From assembly GCA_037074705.1 (NCBI GenBank), contig CM073591.1:63909397-63973396 (forward strand): DNA of 64,000 bases. Direction: 5' to 3'. Below are positions 1 to 12,831 of the stretch, one piece after another. Position numbers and translations under genes: made by a program. The stretch comes from Zhengitettix transpicula. Lineage: Eukaryota > Arthropoda > Insecta > Orthoptera > Tetrigidae. Each line of letters opens with the position of its first letter. Position 1 is the first letter of the stretch. The notes below the pieces were generated by a model, which worked only from the letters and a program-made list of their open reading frames with translations, did not search any database and was not told the origin of the DNA.

Positions 1-894
1 TTAGAATTTTCTCTTACAATTATTATACAATCTTTGCCTCGCCAAATGCATCAATCAGAATATTCGCTTGCCTCTCTTGTTCATGTATATGCATCATAAA
101 TGTCCGGAGAAATAAAATGAAATTTCTCTAAAACCAAGGCGGTTTCATTTTCAAATATTGGGAACTTCCCACCACAAAACACGGATTAGGAGACGAGGAA
201 ATACAGGAAGATTAAATCTGCAAATACCAGTTAGTGTGTTGTAAAAATTAAAACTGGTCTGATCACATAAATACAGTAGCAAGGGCGGGATGGAGATCTT
301 TGCACTTAGTAAATAGAGTGCTTAAGAAAAGTTCAAGAGGAGGCAAAATTACTGGTTTATAAATCGTCAGTTCGCCCTATGCTGTAGTATGGAACGGTGC
401 CACGATGATAATAATTCAGAAGAAGGTAACCTATATCAATTTGAGAGTCCCTAACTGAACGATATATGAAATTCTAACAAATGGTGTTACGACAGCTACA
501 TAGCAGGAAATCATTTGTAAGCCGGTTCAAGACTTATCGTGGAACTTTTTTCTCCGATTGAAATATATTAAAGACAAAAAATTGTCTTTAAAAGGCAAGT
601 GTGTTGTAAGATTAACGGGCAATATAAAAGAATAAATACTATTTGATTATGCACAAAACATAAAAGGTTTATATAGAAACTATAGAGAGCGGAATGTACG
701 ATGACGGTCCAGTTTAGTGTACTTCTTCGTAGATACAAACCGACGACCAGTGCGCAGTCAATTAGCTATATCCCCCCTGACTCGTACTATAAGACTCTCA
801 GAAGAGGTTTTATTCATCATATCTAAAAACAAATTGTTTGAATTATATTCTACCATTGAGCTATTCTTGTTGATAATATCCGTTGTATAAAACT
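1..894. other. AT-rich DNA, no gene seen
   Basis: I see no long open frame, convincing splice pair or recognisable repeat. Stop codons are frequent in all six frames. Confidence 0.5.
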
Positions 895-965
895 GAAGAG
901 AGCGGCAGCATACTTAGCTGCGGGTTCTGAGTTCTATTCCTGGTCCAGTCGAGATTTTTCTAGCG
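895..965 (+). repeat. tRNA-derived SINE fragment (copy A)
   Basis: The stretch ending TCCTGGTCCAGTCGAGATTT aligns with the minus-strand copy at 11418-11517, which reads TTCCCTGGCCAGTCGATATT. Both carry a degenerate pol III B-box-like core (GTTCTATTCC here, GATTCGATTCC there) followed by the same GTCGA(G/T)ATTTTTCTA tail. Copy A lacks a clear A box, so it looks truncated at its 5' side. The family assignment is inferred from these copies only. Confidence 0.45.
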
Positions 966-3900
966 TTGTGCTTTCATTGCAAAAATTTCTTCTGTTCTTA
1001 AATTAATAGTTTTATTGATAATAAATGCTTATCATAAAACACATGCTTTTCTCAACCTCGCAACAGACTAACTGGATACTGTAATGAGACCTCTTTACTC
1101 GAGTTATTTTATTTCAATCACTGTACATAATTATACTTATATTCATTAAAATTAAATGGGAAACTGTTGCTAGAAGCAATAATAATGCTAATCAAAAAAA
1201 CATTTTAAGCAGATGTTGTTTGAGAACCTTTGTATATCACAGCGAAGAAAGAGAAAAATGTTTAAGGGCGAACTGATTATTTTCGTAATCAATTACAGAC
1301 GCTAAAATCTATAGGCACATTTATGCCTAATTTTGAATTTTGGCGTGTAGTACGAACTTCGGATGGCTTTAATACACATTATGAGTGGTGAGCTCTGAAG
1401 ATGTCGTAGATATGGATATATCCAAGAGGTAAAATTATATTGGGTTCCTGACAATAGGTTGAGGAGTTTATGTTAGTTTGTGTCGGAAAAGACAGATGAG
1501 GTTGGTGGCATAGTTAAGTGGGAGAACATCAGAAACACATTCCTATTCTCTCCAAGAGACCCAGTACCTGCCCAGGGCCTGCGCTCCACATCTCTTGCCG
1601 TCAAACTGCCACTAATTAACTGCAATCTTTACCACTTCATGTGCCAGGTACAAATTAAATCACAGCATTTCGATTTTAACGATTTTAGGCACTTTTAATA
1701 ACCGCAGTTTTGAAAAACTAGTATTAAAATGTTATGATTATGTAATATAATTATTTCGTAGTAAAAAGTAAAATACTCCAGACCTTTACAGTGAAGACAC
1801 CTGCCTTTGGCTTGTCTTTAGTCGTCTGTATATATCTATGTATGAAAATTAAATTGAATATAAATGTACAAGTCAACGATTATACTCGAAATTTTAAGAA
1901 AAACAAGGAAACATAAGGAAAACTAACACAAAATTATAAGAGAATTGACATAAAACTAATGAGCGAGCTAAGAAGAAATTAAAGCCACAGTGTAATACCT
2001 GAAACCTTCTGATCGACATCAAGCCGATCTAGTTCCACGCACGTTGCAAGCTTTTTATGCGAGCTTAAAATTTTACAAGTAATGGTCATCCTCTCAGCGA
2101 ATATATTTTAGATTCTGATAGTACGTACTTAAAATAATATAGTTGAGTTAAGATTATTCTGCATGCTAGTGATCTGCATTAAGATGGCCAAGTGACCTAA
2201 AGGCGATCGGGCAGCCTTCGCCCACGCACAAGGTCGTCCAACACTACGCAAGCACCTCGCATTCGCAAGACAACTAAGAATGTTAAACACCAGTAACCAA
2301 CGGCAAAATAACTCTCGAGCCGAAATCTATACTAAATTGGACTCAATTTCACCTTTATTAAAGACTCAAGGTATATCGATTAGGTTAAATTAGAAAAAGA
2401 AAGGGGCAAACAGAAATAAATAATTTGAGTTCATTGAACAATATCGAAGAAGATTGAATACTTCATGTATTTCAGTGAACAGACAAAATTACAATCCATT
2501 GCTTAATAGCAATTATAACTCCGTTCGTCCTTAATGCGATTCCAAAGGCAGCAACTCAAACAGTTCCTGGTTACAGTTTATAAAGTTATTATTTTCAAAT
2601 ATAATGCAAGAATTGTGCTCTTTCATAAAACTCTCCTATGTAACTTTTTGAGAGGAAATCGTATCGCAACATTACACGTTCCAAAAAGCAATGTATAGAA
2701 TAAAAGCACATCCAAGATTACTTTTTTAGTTTTATTAAATATTTTACGTTTACGTTGTAATACGTACAGAGAAGTGTTTTTGCACAACAAAAATTCGATA
2801 GGAAACTATGAGCTAGGAAATAATTACAAATTTCCAAACATACGATGCATTATATATTTTGCCTTAAATTCAGTTGAAACGTTTGACGTCAATCACTGTA
2901 AAATTTGTATTTGTGAAATAGTTTACTTGGTGAGATTGTAGTGTTAACGTGTTCGCCACGCCTAGATTTCTGTGTCCACGTGGGCAGCTCAAGAACTGCG
3001 CAACCACGACCGCCTTTCCGGAGATTCCATTCTCTAATTGGACGACAGGGCTATTATATATCTTCTAAGTCTATTTATTCTTCCACGAAGTCAGGAAAAA
3101 TTTCAAACATTAAATAAAATGGTACAAATGGAGCTCAGAAGGAAATTGACACATATTAAGCTTATAGGAAACCGGCTCAAAAATTAAAGATTTAAGAGTA
3201 GATACTTAAGAGTAAAATTCACAATGAATAGCGAACGATAGAACATTACAGAGATCTCTCTTTGTTATCAAAGTTATAATCGATTCCATAAATAAAAACC
3301 TTAAGGCGCGATGTGCATTTAGTCCTAGTATGTGTCGTCTGACGCGTATTTCAGTATCTGTTCATCTCCATAATTACTAGTGCTAAAAATCTAAATGAAA
3401 GAGAATATAACCACTTAATGTTGTATAAAAGAAGCAAAAACTGCCTGAGCTTTGAATATTTTTTAAAAAACGTAGGCGTTATAAGATCTCTGTTGGAGTG
3501 CATATTTTGTCTCATCGTACGAAGAAATATAAAGTCAAAGGAATGGTTTTTTTTACAATAAACACAATGGCATTACGAAGTAATAAACATGATAGTCATT
3601 CGTATAAAGGTATCGAAGCAATTCGCAATTTGCAAGAAAAGATGTATACAAATACATACAGAGAAATAACCTAAAACTTTTATAAAATAAACTTTGAGTT
3701 TCTTTCATTTAAAAAATAATTTCAATACATTATAAAAACAATATTGCTTGACAATCTTATATGTTATGAAGATTAACAATTCTATTTAGGATGCACCAAT
3801 TCTTTCCTTTGAACTCCAATTCGTAGTTCTAATGTGGGTCTATCACAATCGGATTTTATAACAAGTATAAACATTCAAAAGTAATCGCAGATCAGCATTC

Positions 3901-6900
3901 CGTATATTTTTTCTCACTATTCCTCAACGAATTCTGAATGAAGTATTAAAAAAGGGAAATCGACAATTATGCAACCAACTACATACAACAGCATATTCCA
4001 AGAACCACCGAGTAACTAATATTCGTAGCTAAGGAATACAGGTCCAACTCGATTAGCATAGTCTTTGACTTCACTACAGTTTCTAGGTACAGTTATTTTA
4101 GCAGACCCGATTTTGTATTAGCTGCACATAGCGTGTGAAAAATGTTATAACCAAAGGGTTAAACAGGTACATACGCATTATTTATAGAAAAAAATAAAGG
4201 AAAGAGAAAACCTCTTAAATGTTATGAACCACTCAACAATAATTAAAATTTTACGAGCTATAGAAAGAACATTTCAGTGTAAACGTTGGGTTTAACATTT
4301 TATTTTGCGTATGGCAGTCGGTCCAAAAGGTCAAGTGCAAATAACTTAGACAAAGACACAAAAATTAACAAATCATTAGGTTTTTCTTGACATTTATTAC
4401 AATTGTTAATGTTGATATTAGGGCAGGACAGCGAAAATTGCCAAGTAATAACAGATATAAAGAGATTGAGGTAAAACGTAAATTAAATTTACTCTGGATA
4501 TTCATGTCTACTATCCCCGACTCTTCCACGTTAATTGGCTGTAAGGCAGTTATTTGTCAGTGAAACCAGAGATTATAATTGCGGAAGTAGTTGTGAAAAG
4601 AAATCATGCCATACGTAATCAGCCTGATGTAACACTCCTAAACTATAAAAGAAGGCGTTTATTGCAATAGGTAACACGCATTAATATATTCAATATCAAA
4701 TAGTAATCAAAAATCATGGTTACAAATCCAACGACAGGTTCAGCTGTGATTGTAGGAATTTCTAGTCAGATTATAGATTTTTCGAATATCGTTAGTTTTT
4801 AGTAAAAATGAACATTGAATTTAGCTATGGATTAATTATTTTTCCTATTGTTCTATACTACGTTTCTCATAATGTCGAAATTGTCATTGAAAATTTTAAT
4901 ATTTTTAACATTGTGACGTATCGACTCAGACTTAGACAATATTTCTAATGCCCTTGCTGCAAGAAATTCATTTAAAAAGATTATTTCCATACATACTTCG
5001 ATGTCTTCGTCGTGTCTGTATTCGTTTCCACTTCACGGAATCCTTGTTTATATACTAGCCTTCTCGAGAAGTGACTTTGTTGTAAGGCCATGTTCATTAG
5101 CAAATCACCTGGTCAAGGCAACCAGAGCGCATAAAGAATAAAAAAACATAGCCGACTCCCATAGTTACGCCACTACAGACGCGACTATTTCCTGTCACAC
5201 GTCTTTTATTAAATCTTAATAATCAAATAATTAAATAGTTCAATTTAACTAGTTAACTTAAAATCACCTTCGCCCGAGCAGTTTCTTTATTTTTGTGGGT
5301 ACTTATAGAGGTATGCCTAAAGAGGTTTCGAATATTGTGACAAAATAGCATACCGAATACCTAATGCACGACCTAGTCCGCAATGCCACAATCAGTGCCT
5401 ATGTGTTGACAAACAACACGTGTCGTGCGCTACACAAGGTTTGCAAGAAAAACACACACTCCTAAATAAGGAACATGACGTAAAAAACAACCCAACTCGA
5501 GCCTCACCGCAGTTGAATCTAGTAAGCGTTAAACCCTAAGAGAGAAAAAGCACATCATACTCAAATGCTTACAGGAAAGATATATATGTATACAAGTACT
5601 TGCGGAATTCCATCTCGAAGAATGAAATATTTCTGCTCATTTTAGCCGCTCAGTCGTGTAACGATCATCCGTTCCGCGTAATAAAAGCTAACAAAGCCGG
5701 GAAAACATTTAAGGCCACTTCGGACGTCCGAATTTGTGACTTCGTTAAGACTCAAATTAATAAACGGCGAAATGAGGAAATGAAATTCCCCCCAAAAAAA
5801 CTGTTACATATTAAAAACGGACTTTTTTGGGTATAATGGAAAAGTGTTTCTTCGTGGTCTTTTGGATAGTTTAACTGAAACAATATTTCTAATGTAATCC
5901 GGCCTCAAATTACGAAATCGTACAATTATGTAAGTTCAATTGGCGCCTATACGTAATTTTGAAAGCAAGTAAACAGCAGCCTACATACGTATGCGGTTCC
6001 TTTCTCTCTCTTTCTCTGTCTCTCTCGTCAGCGAAATAATTCTTTGGTTTCGAGATCTAAACAACCTGCGACAGAATTAAGTATAAGGAGGCTGAAAGCC
6101 CATCTTGGAACCCACCTTCGTATTACATCATGGTGATGCAACTACCAAACGACCGTCACCGTTCAGAAAGCTCGTAGGAAGATCCAGGTCATTAAATATC
6201 ATGGTAAAAATCGGCCATATGAAACAGAGAATGTGCTTCAGCCTTCTCAAATTATATTCAAATGATCTGACCTCCAGTAATATGCATCTCAGACTGTATG
6301 CAATTTTACTGATATTAAGTTCTCTACTAAGGGTCATAAACTGGAATGTTTAGTAATGCTGAAAACCACAACAAAACTTATAATAGAAAACTGAATGACA
6401 CGCTTATATATGCATATAACAAGTATATACATATTCTATTAACTTATAAATTATTCAAAAAAGGAGTCTAGTTTTAAGTATTTCAAAGATAAATTATGAT
6501 CAAATGAAAACTGTAGGACAGGAAACTGAAATTGCGTCGGTGAGAATCATTTTTGAAAAAAAATTAGTTAGAATTAAATTACTTTCTTCAAAGATACGTT
6601 TCTTCTCAAGGTTTCGTCGCTCATTTTAGATAAGCCAATCGCAGATTGAAGGTCACAGATGTCTGCTTTGAAACACAGCTTAAGTTTTTCAGCCATTTTG
6701 AATTATTCACCACATGTTTAACACCTGATCAAACGTGTTCCTGAAACAATCCCACATCAAGAATGTATAAATATTTCAATAAGCAAAGTATCGAATTAGT
6801 CATGATATCCTCAAATTATTCCACTTAATTTTAGTTTTAATTTCATAAAGATCGTAAATAAGGTAACGATTTGTGAAGATACTGTCAGCTTCAGCTTAAG

Positions 6901-7640
6901 ACTATTTGGCAAATAACACTTATCTCTTTATTTAGGGGTTATGAATAAAATTAACGGTAGAATTATAAACATTGTGTAGGTCGCTCGCTGTCAATTCGGT
7001 TTCGTTTTAAAAAGTATTTAAAGCGGTTTTATATGTGTAAACAAAGAACAACGTGAAATTATGAAGGAGGGAGACGGCTCAAATTTTGCATGAAGCACAT
7101 ACGTACTTTGAATTCTGTAATTCTATAGAAAAATACATACAAAGCACCGTTACAACAGTTAACGTATCGTAGAACGTGTAAACCGTAAAAACTGGAAAAC
7201 GATACTGAAAGTAGGCCGCGTAATATTACACGACTCCAGTAAAGATAAGTGTGAAATACTCCGAGTTTTTAATTTTTGTAGTATCGTGAGCCACTGTTAA
7301 AGTTAAGTAGTTGAATACCGTTTTTCAAAGTAAAAACTTTCGCAATATCCGTGATCCGAATGCAATTTAAAAGAAACCTAGAAAATAGTATTTTATTCAA
7401 GGGTACGTGCCGATGCTAATAACTAGGATAATTCTATTAATTGTTAAAGAAAAAAGCTTTAAGAATTGTAAGTAGAAAGTCGATTATAAACAGTACGAAA
7501 GAGAGAAAAATATAAGAAAACCTAAACAAACGATTTACAGGCAACTCATATTTAGAACGAACATTAAACAAATTAAGTTTTTTCAGTAAATATCGGAAAA
7601 TAATAACATTATATGCTTAACTAAATTTTATTCTGATTCT
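966..7640. other. AT-rich DNA, no supported gene
   Basis: Frames here are short (under 85 codons) and match no family I recognise, including those at 1480-1698, 5600-5836 and 6105-6353. A CT-rich tract lies at about 5999-6029. A slightly GC-richer patch at 2180-2290 has no open frame with splice sites. I read the region as intergenic or intronic. Confidence 0.45.
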
Positions 7641-8058
7641 TCAGAGGGCCCACGAGATGTAATTTAAGGATTCTACCCGGCATTTGCCTAAATGTGAAGC
7701 TGGGAAAACCCTAGAGAAGCCAACATCAGGTACTTGTCTCAAGCGCATCCGAAAACGGGAGATTTTAGGGTTGATTGTGGGAACGCAACTTACCGGACTT
7801 AAAATGTCTCGACCGGATTTGGGAAGTAGTTGGTCGACTGGTCCAATGAGTAGAAGACCGTATGTCCAACGTACGAGACTACGGATCATACGATACACTC
7901 CTCCAAGCCAGCCTAGGTACACAGCTTATGGAAACCTTGATGTAAATTCCTTCCTTGGTTTAGACCCAAGGACAGGAAAATCCCAAAAGATGAAGATAGC
8001 TCTTTCAAGTTATTTCCCTATAATCCCTTATGTTCATCATCCCGGTTTCCGATTATGA
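7641..8058. other. Overlapping antiparallel open frames, unknown origin
   Basis: The plus strand is open for 124 codons (7684-8058) and the minus strand for 93 codons (7641-7922) over the same GC-richer segment. That is unusually long for this background. The minus frame ends with GKCRVESLNYISWAL, a string that looks like repeat-derived protein sequence, but I cannot name a family. No splice sites, domain or poly(A) signal distinguishes one strand. It could be a degraded mobile element or an old exon. I do not assign a function. Confidence 0.25.
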
Positions 8059-9246
8059 TCATAATTAAGTATTTATTTTACATGTTTTTTAATAAAGTTA
8101 AAGCAAGGAATCCTTTGAAAATGTTGTAGATCATAAGAAAGAAATCTACGAATAAAATGTTGGTAAGCTACGAAACTATGGAAAAGTAGGAAGTGATCTA
8201 TTTAAATTAGTCGACTACAGTCAAATGGCATAATATTCTTCTAGAATTATTTTCAGAAAATATGGTTGAAAAGAGTCAATAAATAGAGAGCAGCCCACAG
8301 GCACGTGTAGAAGTGCCATAGTGGATGAAGAGCTTGGGGGAGCAAATACCACGACTCTCAAGAGACAACAACAGGAGCGTTTCTCAGCGCATTGTTTTGC
8401 GAGGGTTATCCTCATTGCCGTAAAATTGTGAAAAAAAATAAATTATTAAGATATTATTTTTATCGTTCGACGAAGTATTCCATAAAATATTCCAGCAAAC
8501 GTATCTTAATATAATAATTGTTTGTACTCGTACTTATTAATTAGTCACGCACAAGTCAAGCAATTGACTAAAAACACTTCAGATGACCATTGGTTGGGTG
8601 TTCAATGCCCACACGGAAATAGAGCACTTTTTAAAAAAAGGTTTTATTAATACGTCACAAATCGATAACCATTGCGTATTATTATCAAAATTGGAATATA
8701 GGTCGAAAGGACCGTATACAAGTATACGGCAAAATAATGTCGAATGCTACCTTCATTATCATTAATTGGATTTTAAAAATTGTGAAAACGTAGAGATTTA
8801 ATTAATGTTATTTTATATATAATTAAACAAACCTCCTCATTTTGACGAGGAAGTTCAAATATGAGTCTATAGTTATATAACATTCCACTCAGATAAAAAT
8901 TTAAAGCCTGTTTGGAAAGCCGAAAGGCCTTATTTGGAAGCTTTTAAGTTCGGTATCATACAAATTATGATAAAATTATTAAACAAATAGAGGAAGCGGA
9001 ATGTTTCTGAATATGTGAGTACTAGTAATCTTTGCTGCAACCTATACAAGGGTAAGTATAATAGTGTCAGACAGTGATTTGAGATATATGGCTAATGGCG
9101 AAAGATAGTGTTACTGTCAAATAAATAGATTGGCAAACTGAATACAAGATGGAGAAAAGCATCGACCCAGCTATATGGATTACTCAAAAATCGACCACAA
9201 AGTATTTACTTCAATTATCAACATTATCATGAGCCTTTCCACTCAC
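8059..9246. other. AT-rich DNA, nothing recognised
   Basis: If the minus-strand exon at 9247-9394 is real, this is the start of its downstream intron. I found no partner exon here. Confidence 0.4.
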
Positions 9247-9394
9247 ACGTTCGCTGATTCTGGTTTCGTCGGCTTTGCCCCTCTTTAAGGACGGCGCCCT
9301 GATGACTTTGCTGGCCGCGGGGGCGCTCATGGTGCAGGCGCAGGCATTCCTGCCCTCTAGCGGCGTGCGACGGGACTACAGCTGAAGCCCATAT
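9247..9394 (-). CDS. Candidate 5' coding exon, unknown protein
   Basis: Read on the minus strand, a polypyrimidine tract and acceptor (TTCTGTTTGTTTTGCAG) end at 9395. A GC- and CpG-rich block follows, closed by the donor GTGAGT at 9246-9241. An ATG at 9330 in good context (TGCACCATGAGC) opens 28 codons exactly to the donor, beginning MSAPAASKVIRAPSLKRG, basic and disordered-looking. An in-frame TAG lies upstream in the same exon, consistent with a 5' UTR plus start codon. A second minus frame (ATA TGG GCT...) is open across the whole exon, so an internal coding exon is also possible. The plus strand reads as a hydrophobic open frame, but without matching splice sites. I found no partner exons and do not recognise the protein. 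Confidence 0.42.
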
Positions 9395-11417
9395 CTGCAA
9401 AACAAACAGAATCTCTCAAATTAAACTATTCGATTCAAGTCTTTAACAACCACAAAGTTACTCATCTAAATGCCACAGTGACCTGGAAAAAATTTCATTA
9501 GAAAGTTGCACCTGCTCACTTTGTAGGCGGTGGTAACAAGTGCCTCCAGCACCAGTATGTTACTCAAACACTAAAATTCCATTTATTGAAAATATTCACC
9601 TCCAATCAGGTTCACAAACCTTTTGGGAGAAGCGACTATCACATTGTTTCATAAGGAACGAAATATCATATGATTAATATAAGGAAGCTAGAAATTAAAT
9701 CATTCAAATTCATTGTAAATTCTAGAAATCCAAAGAAATATTGAAATTCAAGACAAAAATGAAACCTTTGTCAGATTACACTAATGTCAGTACGAACACT
9801 TCAAAAGAAAAAAATGAAGAAAACAAATTGACGATTCAAGAATATTGCAGTCATTAAATGTGAGCTAATGGAGATCAGACCGTAAACTGCAATTTAGCTG
9901 AGTTTTATCATTTATTTAATTAGAAAGCCCTCTCTTAAGTCTTTAAATAGAAGTTTCATACATTACATATCAAGATAAGCAGAATGTTAAGTTCGTACAC
10001 TACAAACCAATAAATGTAATGCTGACTTCAGTTTTTTTCCTAAAATATAAGTCAGGGAAGTTTGTATCGTTAATTTATAACAAAAAAGTCAGAAAGAATT
10101 TTAGGACGATTCACAAATTCTCTCTCAATTTTAAAATCAACAAACATATACAAAACTCTCTTTGTAACAAAACACAGGCTTGCCTAAATACATTTTATTT
10201 ACAAACATTACTTTGACACAATTAGTAGCAACATAAAGATTTTTCAAATGTCATTCATATTGTGAAAACTAACTTTTTAATAAATTATTGAAATTTTATG
10301 CCAGTTTATAGGGAATCGTTATCTGTACCGGTAGGAATAATATTTTGAGGTATATCAGACAACTGAAGGAAGACTACTTTACGTGAAAAAAAATCGTAAC
10401 CGTTGTTGCATCACGGGTAAGATTATTTATTATGCTTTCAAGTACACAAAAATTAATAAATATTTCCGTAAATTATTACAGATATCTACATTATAATCTT
10501 GGGACCAACACGTCAGTAAAACGTGCGGCGGAAGCAGTACGAATAAACTATTGTTGACTTCACTGAAATAAAGAGCAAAAATTTATTCAGTTGAGTCCAT
10601 CATTGCGTGAATATATGTAAACTAAAGTTAGCGAGTCATTATTTATTCATAATCAAAGATTTGTAGGTATATAGTAGTTAGACACGAGTAATTTATACCT
10701 CAGATAGAGTACTCGCTTGTTTCTAAACAAATGCGAGCCACGGCCTGTAATGTAGTGGCAGGAGACGGGCTTCTGTTCTCACTGAAGCGGTTTCTCAACC
10801 GCGCTTGACACAAATTCGTAGGGAAGGTGTGAAATACGAGTAGTTTACAGTCGGAAAACAAGGCGGAGGAGAATCCACATAACCAAATTTACTGTATTTA
10901 GTCACCTAGTGTTGGTCACAACTTTGCGAACTGTCTTTAAAATAATTAAATTACGTTTTGCTCAACATTTTTGAATTCTCAATTATTTCTTCGAGTTATT
11001 AACACGGCCAGTACTATATTAACATGAGCAAGGTATAACTCAGTAACAAACCCCAAATCTCTAAATGTCGAAACACGTTAACGAAAACATATTAGATATT
11101 ATCAACGTTCCTTATCGCCACTTAAACCGTATCTCGCCATCATAAGATAGTATTTTTACATGATATTTTGTAAAGCGAAACTCAGGAAATAAATTTCTAA
11201 ATAACCTTTCCGAAGCAAACTGCTCTTTAACCGGAAGTCTTACTAATATTCACGGGTAGAGTTGTAATATTATTGCATTAAGTAAATCAATAATTTCCAA
11301 TTATTCAATATTCTATTTTTATCACTACAAAATAACAATCGTTAAAACTGAACAGATGAAATACTTTCAATGGACGTTCAATATTAAAGGCTATCAAACT
11401 GACTTAAAGGATTAGGA
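9395..11417. other. AT-rich DNA, no supported gene
   Basis: No recognisable coding or repeat sequence. A slightly CpG-richer patch at 10710-10870 has no convincing frame. Confidence 0.4.
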
Positions 11418-11517
11418 TAGAAAAATATCGACTGGCCAGGGAATCGAATCCAGTACCTCCGCTTAGTACGCGGTGCTCCAATTAGTTATCAGTATCGACT
11501 TATGATCGAATGCGAGC
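11418..11517 (-). repeat. tRNA-derived SINE fragment (copy B)
   Basis: On the minus strand, an A-box-like D arm (AACTAATTGGAGCACCG) is followed about 25 bases later by a B-box-like GGATTCGATTCCC, the spacing of a tRNA-derived pol III promoter. The 5' half matches copy C (11713-11772) and the 3' half matches copy A (895-965). It does not fold as an intact tRNA. Confidence 0.5.
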
Positions 11518-11712
11518 TATGTCTATCCTTTGTATAGACCTGAACACAGACTCGCCTAAAATTTCTTGAATGGCATTCTTCGCGGACTAATTGTAGAACT
11601 TCAATGAAGATAGTATATCGTGTGGAAACTGATCATAGGTACAATTATTTAATAGAAGTACAAAATAAATTATTTCAATCGAATGTCACCAGTAAAGGTT
11701 ATGTAACTGAAA

Positions 11713-11772
11713 GTATGCGGTGCTCTAATCACTAAGCTAATCAGAGTCGACTACCGTTTAGATGCGAACTTT
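11713..11772 (-). repeat. tRNA-derived SINE fragment (copy C)
   Basis: On the minus strand it reads GATTAGCTTAGTGATTAGAG then CACCGCATACT, a tRNA D-arm/A-box motif. The lead-in (TCGCATC...GTCGA) is shared with copy B. It stops before the B box, so it is a 5' fragment. It lies about 200 bases from copy B in the same orientation. Confidence 0.45.
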
Positions 11773-11949
11773 CTTTATCCGATGTAACGAACTTAGGCGC
11801 GAGGGCAGCACATGCGACTTAAGCGCACGGTTGTCTGCCTATCATTAAGGCGCCACATTTAATATTATATGGGTATACGTCCAAACCTTAGCCAATTGTA
11901 AAAAAAAAAGATTAAAAACTTTTATCTTCGGATTTTACAATTTATTCAT

Positions 11950-12831
11950 AAATTTTGAAGTATTTACAATAAATATGGCAAATAATTCACATGCCGGCTT
12001 GTGTTGGTGGTGAGTTCAATAACTTTCCAGGCATTGAGTTGTTGTTCCGAGGGGTTTGGGGTGGAAGATGAGATGGGTGTTTGGTGCTTATTGTAAAGAT
12101 TTGAGGTGTTTGGGAGAGAATGGAATTTGTGGGTTATCGGGCAGGGAGGTTAATCGGGGTTGGTGGGAAGAGGATTTGTCAGGAAGTGCCTGAGTGTTGT
12201 CAGGCAAGTATGAGGTCTATTGGGAGACGGCAGTTTGAAGGTGGATTTAGACATAGGCTATGAATGTGTTCTATAGTAGGATTTGGATGATTTAGGGTAC
12301 TTTTGGTTAAAGAGGTCGGGATTTGTTGATTATTGTGTTGATAGCAGGGATTTGGATGTATTTTTGAAGTTTCTTCGGAAGCAAGAATCATTGATAATAG
12401 AGCATAGGATTTTGTTATAGGTAATTTGGAGCTGTTAGCAGTGGAGCCCCAGACAGGGCGGGCGTAGGACCAGATGGGTTGGATTAGGGAGACATAGATT
12501 AGTCGTTTAGTATTGATTGAGAGTGGGGAATATTTGTTTAATAGAGGGTATAGAGTTTAAAATTTATTGTTAATTTTGGGGATGAGGTTATTAATATGGG
12601 CTTGCCAGGATAATTTCAGGTCAATGGTGAGGTCTAGATAAGTTACTTTTCTTTTTCGTGGTAATAAGAATTCCATTCAGGGCGAGATGGATTGGGATGA
12701 GGTTGGATTTTTTGGGGGGTGAAGGGTAGGATAGAGGATTTGGAGGAGTTTATGTTGACTCCATTGTTTGGTCAATGAGTCTAGGAAATTAAAGGCGCTT
12801 AGGAGAGTTCTGTGGTGAGTGAAGATAACCT
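11950..12831 (-). mobile_element. Jockey-type LINE, 5'-truncated, degraded reverse transcriptase C-terminus
   Basis: Minus-strand translation, broken by a few stops and frameshifts, gives the end of a non-LTR retrotransposon ORF2. FLDSLTKQW follows the lost catalytic region, then KVTYLDLTIDLKLSWQAHI (the thumb motif usually KYLG..ID..L.W..HI). Next come LYPLLN, then RLIYVSLIQPIWSYARPVWG, and a Pro/Asn-rich C-terminus. That order and wording match Jockey-clade elements. The copy begins just after the expected YADD box, a usual 5' truncation. It stands out by its G-rich plus strand. I saw no clear poly(A) tail or target duplication. Confidence 0.8.

Noticed and set aside
1569..1617. Possible minus-strand mini-exon with GATTGCAG acceptor and CAG|GTACTG donor
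   Set aside because: Only 49 bases with no recognisable product or partner exon; chance splice-like words are expected in this much AT-rich DNA.
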